From Actinoplanes italicus (GTDB lineage Bacteria > Actinomycetota > Actinomycetes > Mycobacteriales > Micromonosporaceae): a stretch of DNA of 64,000 bases. The stretch is from assembly GCF_003001815.1 (NCBI RefSeq), contig NZ_PVMZ01000003.1:124001-188000 (forward strand), written 5' to 3'. This document shows positions 43,164 to 52,140 of the stretch, in pieces. Within the stretch, counting starts at the first letter, position 1, and each line of letters begins with the position of its first letter. The translations under genes were made by a program, and so were the position numbers. Below the pieces are notes generated by a model. The model ran no database searches. It was not told the origin of the DNA and saw nothing but the letters and a program-made list of their open reading frames with translations.

Positions 43164-44807
43164 ATGAATCTCGAATCACTGCTGCACGACCGGCTCGCGC
43201 CCGCTCTGGAAGCGGTCGCCGGCCATCCGATCGATCCGGCCGTCCGGGCCTCGCCGCACGCCGACTTCCAGTCCGGTGCGCCGTTGGCGCTGGCCCGGGA
43301 GCTGGGAAGGCCGCCCCGGGAGATCGCCGCCGAGGTGGCCGCCGCCGCTGACCTGAACGGCGTCGCCGACGTCACCGTCTCCGGCCCCGGATTCCTCAAC
43401 CTCACCCTCACCGACGACCTGCTCGACCGGGCGCTGCGGGCCGCGGCCGCCGACGAGCGGCTGGGTGTCGCACCCGTCGCCGCACCCGAGCGGATCCTGG
43501 TCGACTACTCCAGCCCGAACGTGGCCAAGGAGATGCACGTCGGTCACCTGCGGTCCACGATCATCGGGGACGCGCTGGCCCGGACGTACGAGTGGCTGGG
43601 TCACGACGTGATCCGGGTGAACCACCTGGGCGACTGGGGCACCCCGTTCGGGATGCTGGTCGAGCACCTCATCGACCTGGGCGGCGGCGCGTCCCACTCG
43701 ATCGGCGACCTGACCGCGTTCTATCAGGCGGCCCGGGCCAAGTTCGACACCGACGACGACTTCCGGACCCGGGCCCGGCTGCGGGTGGTGTCCCTGCAGT
43801 CCGGTGACCCGCTCTCCCGGGAACTGTGGCGTGACCTGGTGGCTCAGTCGGAGCGGTACTTCCTGGACGTCTACGCCCGGCTCGGTGTGACCCTCGGGCC
43901 GGGCGACTTCGCGGGGGAGAGCCGGTATCAGGACGACCTCGACGGCGTGGTGGCCGACCTGCTGGAGAAAGATCTGCTGACCGAGAGCGACGGCGCGCTC
44001 TGCGCGTTCCCGGCCGGGTTCACCGGGCGGGACGGCGCTCCGCTGCCGCTGATCGTGCGGAAGGCCGACGGCGGATTCGGATACGCGGCGACCGACCTGG
44101 CCGCGGTCCGGCACAGGGTCGGGAAACTCGGCGCCGACCGGATGCTCTACGTCGTCGGCAGCCCGCAGCGGATCCACTTCCGGATGGTCTTCGCGGTCGC
44201 CCGGGAGGCGGGCTGGCTGCCGGACGACGTGACCGCCGAGCACATCGGGTTCGGCTCGATCCTGGGTTCCGACGGCAAGATGCTGAAGTCCCGGGCCGGT
44301 GACACGATCAAACTCGCCGACCTGCTCGACGAGGCGGTCGCGCGGGCCAGTGAACCGGCGATCGGCATCGGGGCGATCAAGTACGCGGATCTGTCCGGCG
44401 ACCGGATGGGCGACTACGTCTTCGACTGGGACCGGATGCTGGCCAGCACCGGCAACACCGGCCCCTACCTCCAGTACGCCTACGCCCGGATCCGGTCGCT
44501 GTTCCGGAAAGCCGGCAGCGGCCCGGGCACCGTCACCGTGACTGAACCGGCCGAACGGGCGCTGGCTCTCGCCCTGCTCGGGTTCGAGCCGGCCGTCCGG
44601 GCCGCCGCCGCTTCGGCCGAGCCGCACCGGCTCGCGGTCCACCTGCACGGCCTGGCCGTGGCGTTCTCGGTCTTCTGGGAACGGTGCCCGGTGCTGCGGG
44701 CCGACGCCGAGGTGCGGGCGAGCCGGCTCGGCCTGGCCGACCTCACCGCACGGACCCTCCACACCGGAATGTTTCTGCTGGGTATCGAGGCCCTTGAGCA
44801 GATTTGA
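43164..44807 (+). CDS. argS: Arginyl-tRNA synthetase
   Basis: This class I aminoacyl-tRNA synthetase of 547 residues charges tRNA-Arg with arginine. The N-terminal Add-1 domain (about 1-95) is present. The HIGH motif appears as KEMHVGHLRST after the family block VDYSSPNVA, and the KMSKS equivalent is GKMLKSRAG. The anticodon-binding domain at the C-terminus (NTGPYLQYAYARIRSLFRK onward) is complete. GGAG precedes the ATG by about eight bases. The upstream arginine-rich leader and hairpin suggest control by arginyl-tRNA level. Whether it is the only argS in the genome cannot be told from this window. Confidence 0.96.
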   Translation: MNLESLLHDRLAPALEAVAGHPIDPAVRASPHADFQSGAPLALARELGRPPREIAAEVAAAADLNGVADVTVSGPGFLNLTLTDDLLDRALRAAAADERLGVAPVAAPERILVDYSSPNVAKEMHVGHLRSTIIGDALARTYEWLGHDVIRVNHLGDWGTPFGMLVEHLIDLGGGASHSIGDLTAFYQAARAKFDTDDDFRTRARLRVVSLQSGDPLSRELWRDLVAQSERYFLDVYARLGVTLGPGDFAGESRYQDDLDGVVADLLEKDLLTESDGALCAFPAGFTGRDGAPLPLIVRKADGGFGYAATDLAAVRHRVGKLGADRMLYVVGSPQRIHFRMVFAVAREAGWLPDDVTAEHIGFGSILGSDGKMLKSRAGDTIKLADLLDEAVARASEPAIGIGAIKYADLSGDRMGDYVFDWDRMLASTGNTGPYLQYAYARIRSLFRKAGSGPGTVTVTEPAERALALALLGFEPAVRAAAASAEPHRLAVHLHGLAVAFSVFWERCPVLRADAEVRASRLGLADLTARTLHTGMFLLGIEALEQI

Positions 44808-44912
44808 CCTCCGTGCAACCCGCCTTCCATCGACCGATTCACTTATCGGCCGTTAGGGTTCAGTCTTCCGCGCCCACGAGGCGTCACCTGATTCCATGCT
44901 GAGAGGTCCGCT

Positions 44913-46697
44913 ATGACCAACCCCACCGGCATATCGCGGCGGAGCGTCCTGGCCGCGTCCGCGGCCGGCGTCGCCGCGCCGTTGATGGTCTCCGAGGCGG
45001 CGCAGGCCGGCCATCAGGGCGGTGGCACGACCACCTACCGCCTGACCGTGCTGGGCACCTCCGACACCCACGGCAACGTCTACAACTGGGACTACTACCG
45101 CGACGCCGAGTACGACGACAGCGCGCACAACGACGTCGGCGTGGCCAAGCTCGCCGCGCTGGTCAACAAGCTGCGCGCCGAGGCGAACGGCCCGGTCCTG
45201 GTGCTCGACGCCGGCGACACGATCCAGGGCACGCCGCTGGCCACCTACTACGCCAAGCAGGAGCCGATCACCGCGACCGGTGAGAAGCACCCGATGGCCC
45301 GCGCCATGAACGTGCTGCACTACGACGCCGTCACGCTGGGCAATCACGAGTTCAACTACGGTCTGCCGCTGCTGAACCTGTGGATCCGCCAGCTCGGCTT
45401 CCCGGCCCTGGCCGCCAACGCGATCAGCGCCAAGACCGGACGGCCGGCGTTCACCCCGTACATCATCAAGAAGGTCTCTCTGGGCCGGCATGCCCCGACG
45501 CTGCGTGTCGGCATCCTGGGGCTCACCAACCCGGGCTCGGCGATCTGGGACCGCGCGAACGTCGAGGGCCGGATCGAATTCACCGACATGATCGCCACGG
45601 CCGCCAAGTGGGTGCCGATCATGCGGGCCCGGGGCGCCGACATCGTGCTGATCTCGGCGCACGGCGGCGACAGCGGCACCTCCAGCTACGGCCCCGAGCT
45701 GCCCAACGAGAACCCGACAGCGCTGATCGCCGAGCAGGTGCCCGGCATCGACGCGATCCTCTTCGGGCACGCGCACCGCGAGGTCCCGCAGCGGTTCGTC
45801 ACCAACCAGAAGACCGGCGAACAGGTGCTGCTCTCCGAGCCGTCGAAGTGGGGTCAGCGGCTGACCAAGATGGACTTCGACATCACCCGGGTCAAGGGGA
45901 AGTGGAAGATCACGTCGAAGGCCGCCGCGGCGCTGAACACCAACACGGTCGAGGCCGACCCCAAGGTCCTCGCCGTGGTGAAGAAGCAGCACGACAAGAC
46001 CGTGGCGTACGTCAACCAGGTCGTGGCCGCCTCGACGGTGGAGCTCTCCGCGGCGACCAGCCGGTACGAGGACACGCCGATCCTCGACTACATCAACAAG
46101 GTGCAGACCGACATCGTCACGGCGGCGCTGGCCGGCGGCGCTCACGCGTCACTTCCGGTGCTGTCCATCGCCGCGCCGTTCAGCCGTACCGCGGTGTTCC
46201 CGCAGGGCGACGTGAAGATCAAGGACGTCGCCGGGCTCTACATCTACGACAACACCCTGGAAGCGGTCGTGCTGACCGGCGCCGAGGTACGGGCGTACCT
46301 GGAGTACTCGGTCAAGTTCTTCGTCACGCACGCCGTCGGCGCCCCGGTCGACCCGGCCACGATCAGCGACCCGGCCGTGCCGGACTACAACTACGACGTG
46401 CTCTCCGGCGTCGACTACGACATCGACATCAGTAAGCCGGTCGGCAGCCGGATCACCCGCCTGCAGATCGCCGGTGCCGACGTCGCCGCCGACGCGCAGT
46501 TCGTGGTCGCGGTCAACAACTACCGGCGCTCCGGCGGCGGGAGCTTCCCGGGCATCGTGAAGCCCCAGGTCTACAACGAGCAGCAGGAGATCCGTCAGTT
46601 GCTCATCGACTGGGCGCAGGCCAAGGGCCGCATCGACCCGGCCGACTTCTACGTCCGTAACTGGCGGCTGGTCCGCGAGGGCGTGCCGGTCTTCTGA
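44913..46697 (+). CDS. Tat-exported 5'-nucleotidase/2',3'-cyclic phosphodiesterase-like protein
   Basis: This 594-residue secreted enzyme removes phosphate from nucleotides outside the cell. A twin-arginine signal is at the N-terminus (ISRRSVLAASAAG, cleavage near AQAGHQ). Metallophosphoesterase motifs are complete: GTSDTHGN, LDAGDTIQG, LGNHEFNYG, SAHGGDSG and FGHAHREV. The C-terminal 5'-nucleotidase domain (about 340-560) has DTPILDYINKVQTDI and AVNNYRRSGGGSFPG, which binds the nucleoside base. GAGAGG precedes the ATG. It stands alone; extracellular phosphate or nucleoside scavenging is likely. Confidence 0.93.
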   Translation: MTNPTGISRRSVLAASAAGVAAPLMVSEAAQAGHQGGGTTTYRLTVLGTSDTHGNVYNWDYYRDAEYDDSAHNDVGVAKLAALVNKLRAEANGPVLVLDAGDTIQGTPLATYYAKQEPITATGEKHPMARAMNVLHYDAVTLGNHEFNYGLPLLNLWIRQLGFPALAANAISAKTGRPAFTPYIIKKVSLGRHAPTLRVGILGLTNPGSAIWDRANVEGRIEFTDMIATAAKWVPIMRARGADIVLISAHGGDSGTSSYGPELPNENPTALIAEQVPGIDAILFGHAHREVPQRFVTNQKTGEQVLLSEPSKWGQRLTKMDFDITRVKGKWKITSKAAAALNTNTVEADPKVLAVVKKQHDKTVAYVNQVVAASTVELSAATSRYEDTPILDYINKVQTDIVTAALAGGAHASLPVLSIAAPFSRTAVFPQGDVKIKDVAGLYIYDNTLEAVVLTGAEVRAYLEYSVKFFVTHAVGAPVDPATISDPAVPDYNYDVLSGVDYDIDISKPVGSRITRLQIAGADVAADAQFVVAVNNYRRSGGGSFPGIVKPQVYNEQQEIRQLLIDWAQAKGRIDPADFYVRNWRLVREGVPVF

Positions 46698-46734
46698 GCC
46701 GTCACCGCTTCTCCGGCCGGTTGCCCGCGGTGTC

Positions 46735-46840
46735 GGGTCTCACTTCTCCTGCCGGTGTTCTCGGTGTCGGGTCTCACTTCTCCTGCCGGTGTCCTCGGTG
46801 TCGGGTCTCACTTCTCCTGCCAGTTGCCCTCGGTGTCGGC
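46735..46840 (-). repeat. 34-bp tandem triplication across a stop codon
   Basis: The plus-strand motif cacttctcct recurs at 46741, 46775 and 46809 with exact 34-bp spacing. The third copy holds the TGA and last codons (QEK) of the membrane-protein gene, and the other two copies lie downstream of it, each carrying the same stop codon context. Copies differ by one or two bases. Confidence 0.9.
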
Positions 46841-47431
46841 GCTGACGAACAGGCCGTTCGTCTTGCCGTTGGACATCTGGAACGTACACAGATAGGTCCG
46901 CAGGCCCTCGGCGTTGCGGTCGGTCTCCGGAGTGCACTCCACCCCGGAGACCGCACCGAACTGCTTCTTCACCCGGCCGTCCGACGCCAGGGTGTCGCGC
47001 AGCTGGTCGGTGATGCCCGACTCCACCCGGTACTCGTAGACGGGGATCGCAGCGACCACCACCGTCGCGGTCCAGAACGCGGCGCCGGCCAGCAGTGTCG
47101 CGAGGAAGGCGATCCAGTACGGGCGCCGGCTGCGGCCGTACCGCCGGGCCTGTGACGCCCGCCGCAGCACCGAGATCACGCCGAGCACGCTGAGCAGGAA
47201 CGTCCACACCACGACCGGCCGCCACGACGGCGCTTCCGGCCGGTGCCCGGCGTGCACCTCTCCCGGGAAGCGGACCAGCAGCTGACCGTGCTTGTTGTCG
47301 GGGGAGTCGTAGGGAGGTACCGTCCCGCCGTACAGCGGGGCCGGCGCGGCCGGTGCGGGTACGGGCTCCGGATCGGCCCACGGTGGTGCGCTCGGGTAGT
47401 GCCCCGGCTCCTGCGGAGTCTGGACTGTCAT
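46808..47431 (-). CDS. Two-helix membrane protein of unknown function
   Basis: This 207-residue protein has a Pro-rich cytoplasmic N-terminus (about 1-70) and two transmembrane segments (VVVWTFLLSVLGVISVL and IAFLATLLAGAAFWTATVVVA) joined by a basic loop (RRASQARRYGRSRRPYW). A ~80-residue C-terminal domain contains two cysteines (VECTPETD and YLCTFQMSNG) that could form a disulfide if outside. I do not recognise the family. It lies about 150 bp downstream of the Ser/Thr kinase gene on the same strand and could be co-transcribed. Its 3' end has been tandemly triplicated. Confidence 0.72.
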   Translation of the reverse strand: MTVQTPQEPGHYPSAPPWADPEPVPAPAAPAPLYGGTVPPYDSPDNKHGQLLVRFPGEVHAGHRPEAPSWRPVVVWTFLLSVLGVISVLRRASQARRYGRSRRPYWIAFLATLLAGAAFWTATVVVAAIPVYEYRVESGITDQLRDTLASDGRVKKQFGAVSGVECTPETDRNAEGLRTYLCTFQMSNGKTNGLFVSADTEGNWQEK

Positions 47432-47543
47432 CGTGGTGCGACCCTCTTCCCGTATCGGCCCGGCTGTTCCTCCGTGCCGCCGGGACCATCGGCCGCGGGC
47501 CGCCCTAGCTGAGGGTTAGTTGCATTTCAGTTGTCGCCGCTGG

Positions 47544-47613
47544 TCAGGCGCCACCGCGCACCGGTTGCCGCCCCACGATCAGGCGCCGCCGCCCACCGGG
47601 GCAGTGGTCGTGG
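47544..47613 (-). repeat. 35-bp duplication across the kinase stop codon
   Basis: The sequence tcaggcgcc(g/a)ccgc(c/g)caccgg occurs at 47579 (containing the kinase stop and last residues) and again at 47544, 35 bp further downstream of the gene. The copies have diverged at several positions but keep the TGA context. Confidence 0.7.
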
Positions 47614-49042
47614 GGTCGGTTGTGGGGTCGGTAGTCGGATCGGTCGTGGGGTCGGTCGGATCCGGAGACGACGACGTCTTGCTCGGGCTCGGCGACGGCG
47701 AGGGCGAGGGTGAACGCGAGGGGCTCGTCGAGGTGCTCGCCGCCGGGTTCTTCGTCTTCGTGTTCCGCGGCCGGCTCGGCGGCGAGGCCGACTCGTCCGG
47801 CGACAGGTCGACGGCGGGTTCCTCGGAGTCGGAGGGGCCCGGCACCAGCGCCGGTTGTTCCTTCACCGGGGTGCCCTTGGAGCCCGTCGGCTCGTCGGAG
47901 TCGAAGGCGAACGCCACACCGAGGCCACCGGCCAGCACGAACAGGCCGAGGATCGCGAACATCAGGATGCGCTGGGCCGGCGGCTGACTCGGCCGGGAGA
48001 CCGGGAACGGCGCCGGCGTCGCGACGCTGCGCTGAGCGGGCAGCGGCCGGGGCGCCGCCGGGCTGATCGGCGCGGTCGCGCCCTGATCCCCGAAACCGGT
48101 GCGCATCGGGTAGGCGCCGGTCGGGTGGCGGACCGCAGGGTACGCCCCGGAACCGACCCGGGCCGGGCTGACCGGCGCGGTCAGCGACGTGCCGGTGAGC
48201 CGTTTCCAGTCGATCGGGCCGGCGACGGCGAAGGCCGCCTCGGCGAACTCGGCCGCGCTCTGGAAACGGTCGGCCGGCTGCTTGGCCATCGCCCGGGCGA
48301 TCAGGTCGCGTACCTCATAGGGCACGTGGTCAGGCAGCGGGTCGGGATCGTCCTCCAGGTGACGTAGTGCCACCTGGAGCGCGTTGTCACCGTCGAACGG
48401 CGGGCGCCCGGCGATGCAGTGATAGGCCACCGCACCCAGCGCGTAGATGTCGGTGGCCGGCGTCAGGTTGCCCTTGGCGACCTGCTCGGGCGCCATGTAG
48501 AGCGCCGTGCCGACGATCGCGTTGAGGCCGGTGACGCTGGTCATGGCCGTTGAGCGGGCCACGCCGAAGTCGACCAGGATGACCGCGCCGGTCGGTTTCA
48601 CGATCAGGTTGCCGGGCTTGACGTCGCGGTGGACGATCCCGTTCTCGTGGGCGGCGTGCAGCGCGTCGGCGGCCTGCGCGACGATCGCCATCGTCTCCGC
48701 GACGCCGATCGGCCCCTCCTTGACCCGGCTGGAGAGCGGGTCGCCCTCGACGAACGCCATGACCAGATAGGCGACCTGCTCGGGGCCGTCGTAGTCGCCG
48801 TCGCTCGCGTAGTCGTAGACCTCGACCACACCCGGGTGCCGGAAGGCGGCCATCATCCGGGCCTCACCGTAGAACCGGGCCGCGAACTCCGGGTCCTCCA
48901 GCATCGCCGTCCGGAGGACCTTCACCGCGACGGTGCGGCCCAGCACGACATCGGTGCCGCGCCAGACGTCACCCATGCCGCCGGTGGCGACGCGGTCGTC
49001 CAACCGGTAGCGGTTGTCCAGGAGGCTTCCTGCACTGAGCAC
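47579..49042 (-). CDS. Receptor-type Ser/Thr protein kinase (PknB-like)
   Basis: This 487-residue kinase has an N-terminal catalytic domain (about 12-275): Gly loop VATGGMGDVWRG, catalytic Lys in VAVKVLR, HRDVKPGNLIV, metal-binding DFGVARS and APEQ. A Pro-rich juxtamembrane linker is followed by one transmembrane helix (about 364-384, FAILGLFVLAGGLGVAF). The outer tail is low-complexity Pro/Ser/Thr with SPSPSPSPS and four DPTT repeats, not PASTA domains, so the signal sensed is not peptidoglycan by the PknB route. The start is GTG 49042. Autophosphorylation of the linker is typical. No phosphatase or substrate gene is adjacent, though a STAS protein gene lies 0.8 kb away. Confidence 0.93.
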   Translation of the reverse strand: MLSAGSLLDNRYRLDDRVATGGMGDVWRGTDVVLGRTVAVKVLRTAMLEDPEFAARFYGEARMMAAFRHPGVVEVYDYASDGDYDGPEQVAYLVMAFVEGDPLSSRVKEGPIGVAETMAIVAQAADALHAAHENGIVHRDVKPGNLIVKPTGAVILVDFGVARSTAMTSVTGLNAIVGTALYMAPEQVAKGNLTPATDIYALGAVAYHCIAGRPPFDGDNALQVALRHLEDDPDPLPDHVPYEVRDLIARAMAKQPADRFQSAAEFAEAAFAVAGPIDWKRLTGTSLTAPVSPARVGSGAYPAVRHPTGAYPMRTGFGDQGATAPISPAAPRPLPAQRSVATPAPFPVSRPSQPPAQRILMFAILGLFVLAGGLGVAFAFDSDEPTGSKGTPVKEQPALVPGPSDSEEPAVDLSPDESASPPSRPRNTKTKNPAASTSTSPSRSPSPSPSPSPSKTSSSPDPTDPTTDPTTDPTTDPTTTAPVGGGA

Positions 49043-49148
49043 CAGCGGACCTTATCTGTAGGAGTTCAAGCCGAATGCCGCTCAACTGTACAGAGCCCGG
49101 GCTCAACATGGGAGAGCAGCAAGGGCCTGCCAGAACGGCACGCGCGGG

Positions 49149-49526
49149 TCAGTGGTCGTCGTACGTAGGGGTGACCACCACGGCCGTCTCGGCCAGCTCG
49201 ATCTCCTCGTTCTCGGCCTGCCGTTCCAGCGCCGCGCGGGCCGCGCTCGCCAGCGCCCAGCCGGCCGCCGCGCCGATCACACCGACCGCGACGATCAGTC
49301 CCCACGGGCGGGCCGGACGCCGGCCGGCCAGCGCGTCGGCGGCCGCGGAGGCGCGCGTCAGCGCCTCGTCGGTGGCAGAGCTCACCCTGCCGCCGGCGCG
49401 TGCGGCGAGCCGCCGGCCCCGTCGCCCGGCCCGGCCGGCGTTGTCCCCGGCCGTGCTCCAGGCGCTGGACAGGTGCTCCCAGGCCTCCTCGGCGGTCCGT
49501 TCCGCCCGGTTCTTCCCAGCGAACAT
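49149..49526 (-). CDS. Small helical protein with one membrane segment
   Basis: This 125-residue protein is taken from ATG 49526, which has GGAGGTGA five bases upstream; an in-frame ATG at 49550 lacks this. The N-terminal ~75 residues are basic and helical (EEAWEHLSSAWSTAGDNA). One transmembrane helix follows (WGLIVAVGVIGAAAGWALA), then an acidic tail ending VVVTPTYDDH. The family is not known to me, but small proteins of this layout are common in actinobacteria. It lies 106 bp upstream of the kinase gene on the same strand, and its C-terminal Thr/Tyr residues could be phosphorylated (inference). Confidence 0.65.
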   Translation of the reverse strand: MFAGKNRAERTAEEAWEHLSSAWSTAGDNAGRAGRRGRRLAARAGGRVSSATDEALTRASAAADALAGRRPARPWGLIVAVGVIGAAAGWALASAARAALERQAENEEIELAETAVVVTPTYDDH

Positions 49527-49812
49527 GTCCGTCACCTCCTGCGCGTTCATCGTCACTGTTCCCGCCTCGGGCCGGCACAAACGTCCGGTGTGGACGTCAT
49601 CACGGTTCCAAAACGATTTGACGTCCCGCAGTACTGTTGACCAGGTTCACACGAGCCACTCAGGTGACTAACAGGTTCGGGGCCTAACCTTTCGGGCAGT
49701 TTCACCGAACCTTTCGAGGGTAACCCTCGCCGCCCCGTCCAAGGACGGCGCTGAGGCCGCCCGCGTATAGAGGAACAGCACCCGGATCTGCCGGGTGGGT
49801 GGAGGGAAAGAC

Positions 49813-50157
49813 GTGACGCTGTCGATAACGACGTCGACGCTGGCCGACGGCGCGGTGGAGGTTTCCCCGCGTGGCGAGATCGATGTCGAGAACGCGTACG
49901 AGATCCGTGAGGCAGTGGCGGCACAGCTGTCCGGCGGATCACCCATCCGGATCGAGCTGAACATGCGGCACGTGACCTTCATCGACTCGGTCGGCATCAG
50001 CGCCCTCGTCGCGGCGTTCCAGCTGGCCGGGGTCAGTGGGGTGAAGCTCGTGGTGACGCGGCCCAGCCGTTTCGCGCATCGGCAGCTCTGGGTGACCGGG
50101 CTGCTCGGCCTCTTCGGCAACCCACAGCCGTTCGACGAGGAGACGGTCACCGCCTGA
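49813..50157 (+). CDS. STAS-domain anti-sigma factor antagonist
   Basis: This 114-residue protein is a single STAS domain. The regulatory serine is in HVTFIDSVGISAL, where anti-sigma kinases phosphorylate SpoIIAA-like antagonists. Unphosphorylated, such proteins bind an anti-sigma factor and release its sigma factor. GGAGGGAA precedes GTG 49813; a TATAGA at 49766-49771 is a possible -10. The partner anti-sigma and sigma genes are not adjacent. Its stop region carries a 17-bp tandem duplication. Confidence 0.88.
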   Translation: MTLSITTSTLADGAVEVSPRGEIDVENAYEIREAVAAQLSGGSPIRIELNMRHVTFIDSVGISALVAAFQLAGVSGVKLVVTRPSRFAHRQLWVTGLLGLFGNPQPFDEETVTA

Positions 50158-50215
50158 CGTCGTTCGCCGCCTGACGTCGTTCAGTGTCCGGCGTTGGTCA
50201 GTCCGGCGTTGGTCA
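50150..50215. repeat. 17-bp and 15-bp duplications at two convergent stop codons
   Basis: The unit ccgcctgacgtcgttc, containing the STAS gene TGA, is repeated with 17-bp spacing at 50150 and 50167. Next to it, gtccggcgttggtca is exactly duplicated at 50186-50200 and 50201-50215, the second copy containing the surE stop. So both convergent genes have duplicated 3' ends in a 66-bp stretch. Confidence 0.88.
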
Positions 50216-51079
50216 GTACGCCGGACTCTGCACGGCGACCCCTTCGATGTTGACCCGCACCTCACGGTCCTCGTGAGGTGCGCGGATCGGGGTGACCACG
50301 GCGAAGTTCTCGGCGAGCGCGGCCAGGTCGGTGCCCGGGTCGACGGTCTCCTCGGCGGCCTGCACGGCGGTCCGGACGTAACCGTCGCCCGCCTCGGCGA
50401 TGCTCATCTGCACCTGGCCGAACCGGGCGAGCGACGCCTGCTTCAACCCACGGATGCCGTCGACGTGCAGGTCGGGGACGTTGAGGTTGAGGACCGTGCC
50501 GGGCGGGGTGTGCATCAGCGAGGGCAGCAGCCGTACCGCCATCTCGGCTCCGCTGATCCAGTGGTGCTGCTCGTCGTCGATCTTGTTGAGGGCGGCGATG
50601 GCGGCGCCGCCGCTCGAGGCGCTGGCGGCGGCCGGGGTGAGCACGTCGAGCGAGACGGCCAGCCCGTGCAGGCCGGCGTGCGCGGCGGTCAGGCACGCGC
50701 CGACCGTGCCGGAGTGCACCACGGCGGCCCCGGCGTTGGCGCCCCGGTTGATCCCGGAGAGCACGATGTCCGGGGCCGGACCGAAGGCGTCGCGCAGGGC
50801 CAGCAGGACGATGTACGCGGGGGAGGCGGCCACCCCGAAGGCCGGGATGTTCTTGCAGCCGGCCAGCTCCCGGGGCTCCGAGACGATCTTCCCGTCCTGG
50901 ACGACCGCGGTCATCGAGGCGCTGGCACCGCTCGACTCGCTCAGCGGCGCGGCCACCACGACGTCGTAACCGGCGTGCGCGGCCGTACGGGCCAGCCAGC
51001 GAATACCGGGTGACTCGATGCCGTCGTCGTTGGTGATGAGAATTCGCATTCGCTGGTGATTGCCCGCTGTGGGAGTCAT
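50213..51079 (-). CDS. surE: SurE-type 5'/3'-nucleotidase
   Basis: This 288-residue phosphatase removes phosphate from nucleoside monophosphates. SurE motifs are clear: ILITNDDGIESPGI (metal-binding Asp-Asp), APLSESSGASAS (Ser loop) and LSGINRGANAG (Asn). The C-terminal domain is somewhat variable. The start is ATG 51079, overlapping the kinase stop (ATGA), with AAGGAATC upstream; a second ATG ten codons in is possible. Coupling to a PfkB-type sugar or nucleoside kinase suggests a shared nucleotide or sugar-phosphate pathway. Confidence 0.9.
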   Translation of the reverse strand: MTPTAGNHQRMRILITNDDGIESPGIRWLARTAAHAGYDVVVAAPLSESSGASASMTAVVQDGKIVSEPRELAGCKNIPAFGVAASPAYIVLLALRDAFGPAPDIVLSGINRGANAGAAVVHSGTVGACLTAAHAGLHGLAVSLDVLTPAAASASSGGAAIAALNKIDDEQHHWISGAEMAVRLLPSLMHTPPGTVLNLNVPDLHVDGIRGLKQASLARFGQVQMSIAEAGDGYVRTAVQAAEETVDPGTDLAALAENFAVVTPIRAPHEDREVRVNIEGVAVQSPAY

Positions 51080-52011
51080 GATTCCTTCCCTATAGGGGTC
51101 AATCGGACCCGTTCGGTGAGGACCCGGACCGCGTCGACGTGCCCGGTGCCCAGGCCGTGCCGGGTGACGTTGAGCGCGCCGGCCGCCGCACCGGTCCGGA
51201 CGGCCTCGTCCATCGGGCCGCCGTTGGCCAGGGTGGCGGCGACTCCGGCCGTCATCGAGTCGCCGGCGCCGCGATGCTCGGCCGCGGTGAGCCGGGGCAG
51301 CGCCACCGTGTAGATCTCCTGGTTGAAGAGGGCCAGCGCGCCCATGTCGGCCCGGGACACCAGGACCGTCTCGGCGCCGGCCTCGTGCAGCTGGACGAGC
51401 GCCTTGGTGAGGGCGCCGGTGCTGCCGTCCGGGGCCATTCCGTCGGCGATCAGCTCCTCGTGGCTGATCTTCAGCACCGAGATGCCTGCCTCCAGGACCG
51501 CCGCCAGGTGGCGGCTGCACAGGTCGGCGATGACCTGGCAGCCGTTGGACCGCAGGTCGGCGGCGAGGCGGCCGTACACCTCCGGCTTGATCACCGAGGG
51601 ATGGGCCGGGCCGCTGAGGATCGCGATGCCGGCGCGCAGGCCCTCGGCCAGCGTCAGGTTGTAGAGCTCGTCGAGCTCGTGCCGCGACAGCGGGCTGCCG
51701 GGCCGCTCGGCGATCTCCTGACGGCTCCCTCCGCGCCGGTCGTGTACGTACCACCCGCTGCCGTGCTCACGCCGCACCAGCCGCAGTGTCACGCCCGGCA
51801 GTTCGCCGAGCAGCGGGGCGAGCACGCGCCCCACCTCGCCCCCGGCCGCAGTGCAGAGCGTCACCTGTGCACCGAGCACCGTGATCATCCGGGTCTGCCA
51901 GATGCCCTGGCCGCCTGGATGAACGTGCAGTTCCGGCTCGTCGTGGTGTTGCTCGATGGTCACTGTCAGCTGTGGGGCCGGTGCGAAGACCATGACCCGC
52001 CCGTCACTCAT
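51076..52011 (-). CDS. PfkB-family sugar/nucleoside kinase
   Basis: This kinase of about 311 residues has the PfkB C-terminal ATP/anion-hole signature as EHRGAGDSMTAGVAA, with the catalytic Asp. The N-terminal VMVFAPAPQLTVTIE and later GGQGIWQTRMITVLGAQV fit 1-phosphofructokinase/tagatose-6-phosphate kinase-like members. The start is uncertain: ATG 52011 is given, and ATG 52020 or 52038 are in frame; none has a clear binding site. It overlaps surE by four bases. The substrate cannot be named. A kinase coupled to a nucleotidase is unusual because one adds and the other removes a phosphate. Confidence 0.82.
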   Translation of the reverse strand: MSDGRVMVFAPAPQLTVTIEQHHDEPELHVHPGGQGIWQTRMITVLGAQVTLCTAAGGEVGRVLAPLLGELPGVTLRLVRREHGSGWYVHDRRGGSRQEIAERPGSPLSRHELDELYNLTLAEGLRAGIAILSGPAHPSVIKPEVYGRLAADLRSNGCQVIADLCSRHLAAVLEAGISVLKISHEELIADGMAPDGSTGALTKALVQLHEAGAETVLVSRADMGALALFNQEIYTVALPRLTAAEHRGAGDSMTAGVAATLANGGPMDEAVRTGAAAGALNVTRHGLGTGHVDAVRVLTERVRLTPIGKES

Positions 52012-52140
52012 GTCTCGCATTGTTATCTTTTTGCGCATCCGGCGTGGCGGATCGCAAAAAGTACAGACGCCCTTTATGGCTCGAACCCTCGCGCCCCGCG
52101 GTGCCATGGACCGATGGTCCCCCGCCGGCACGAATGATCG

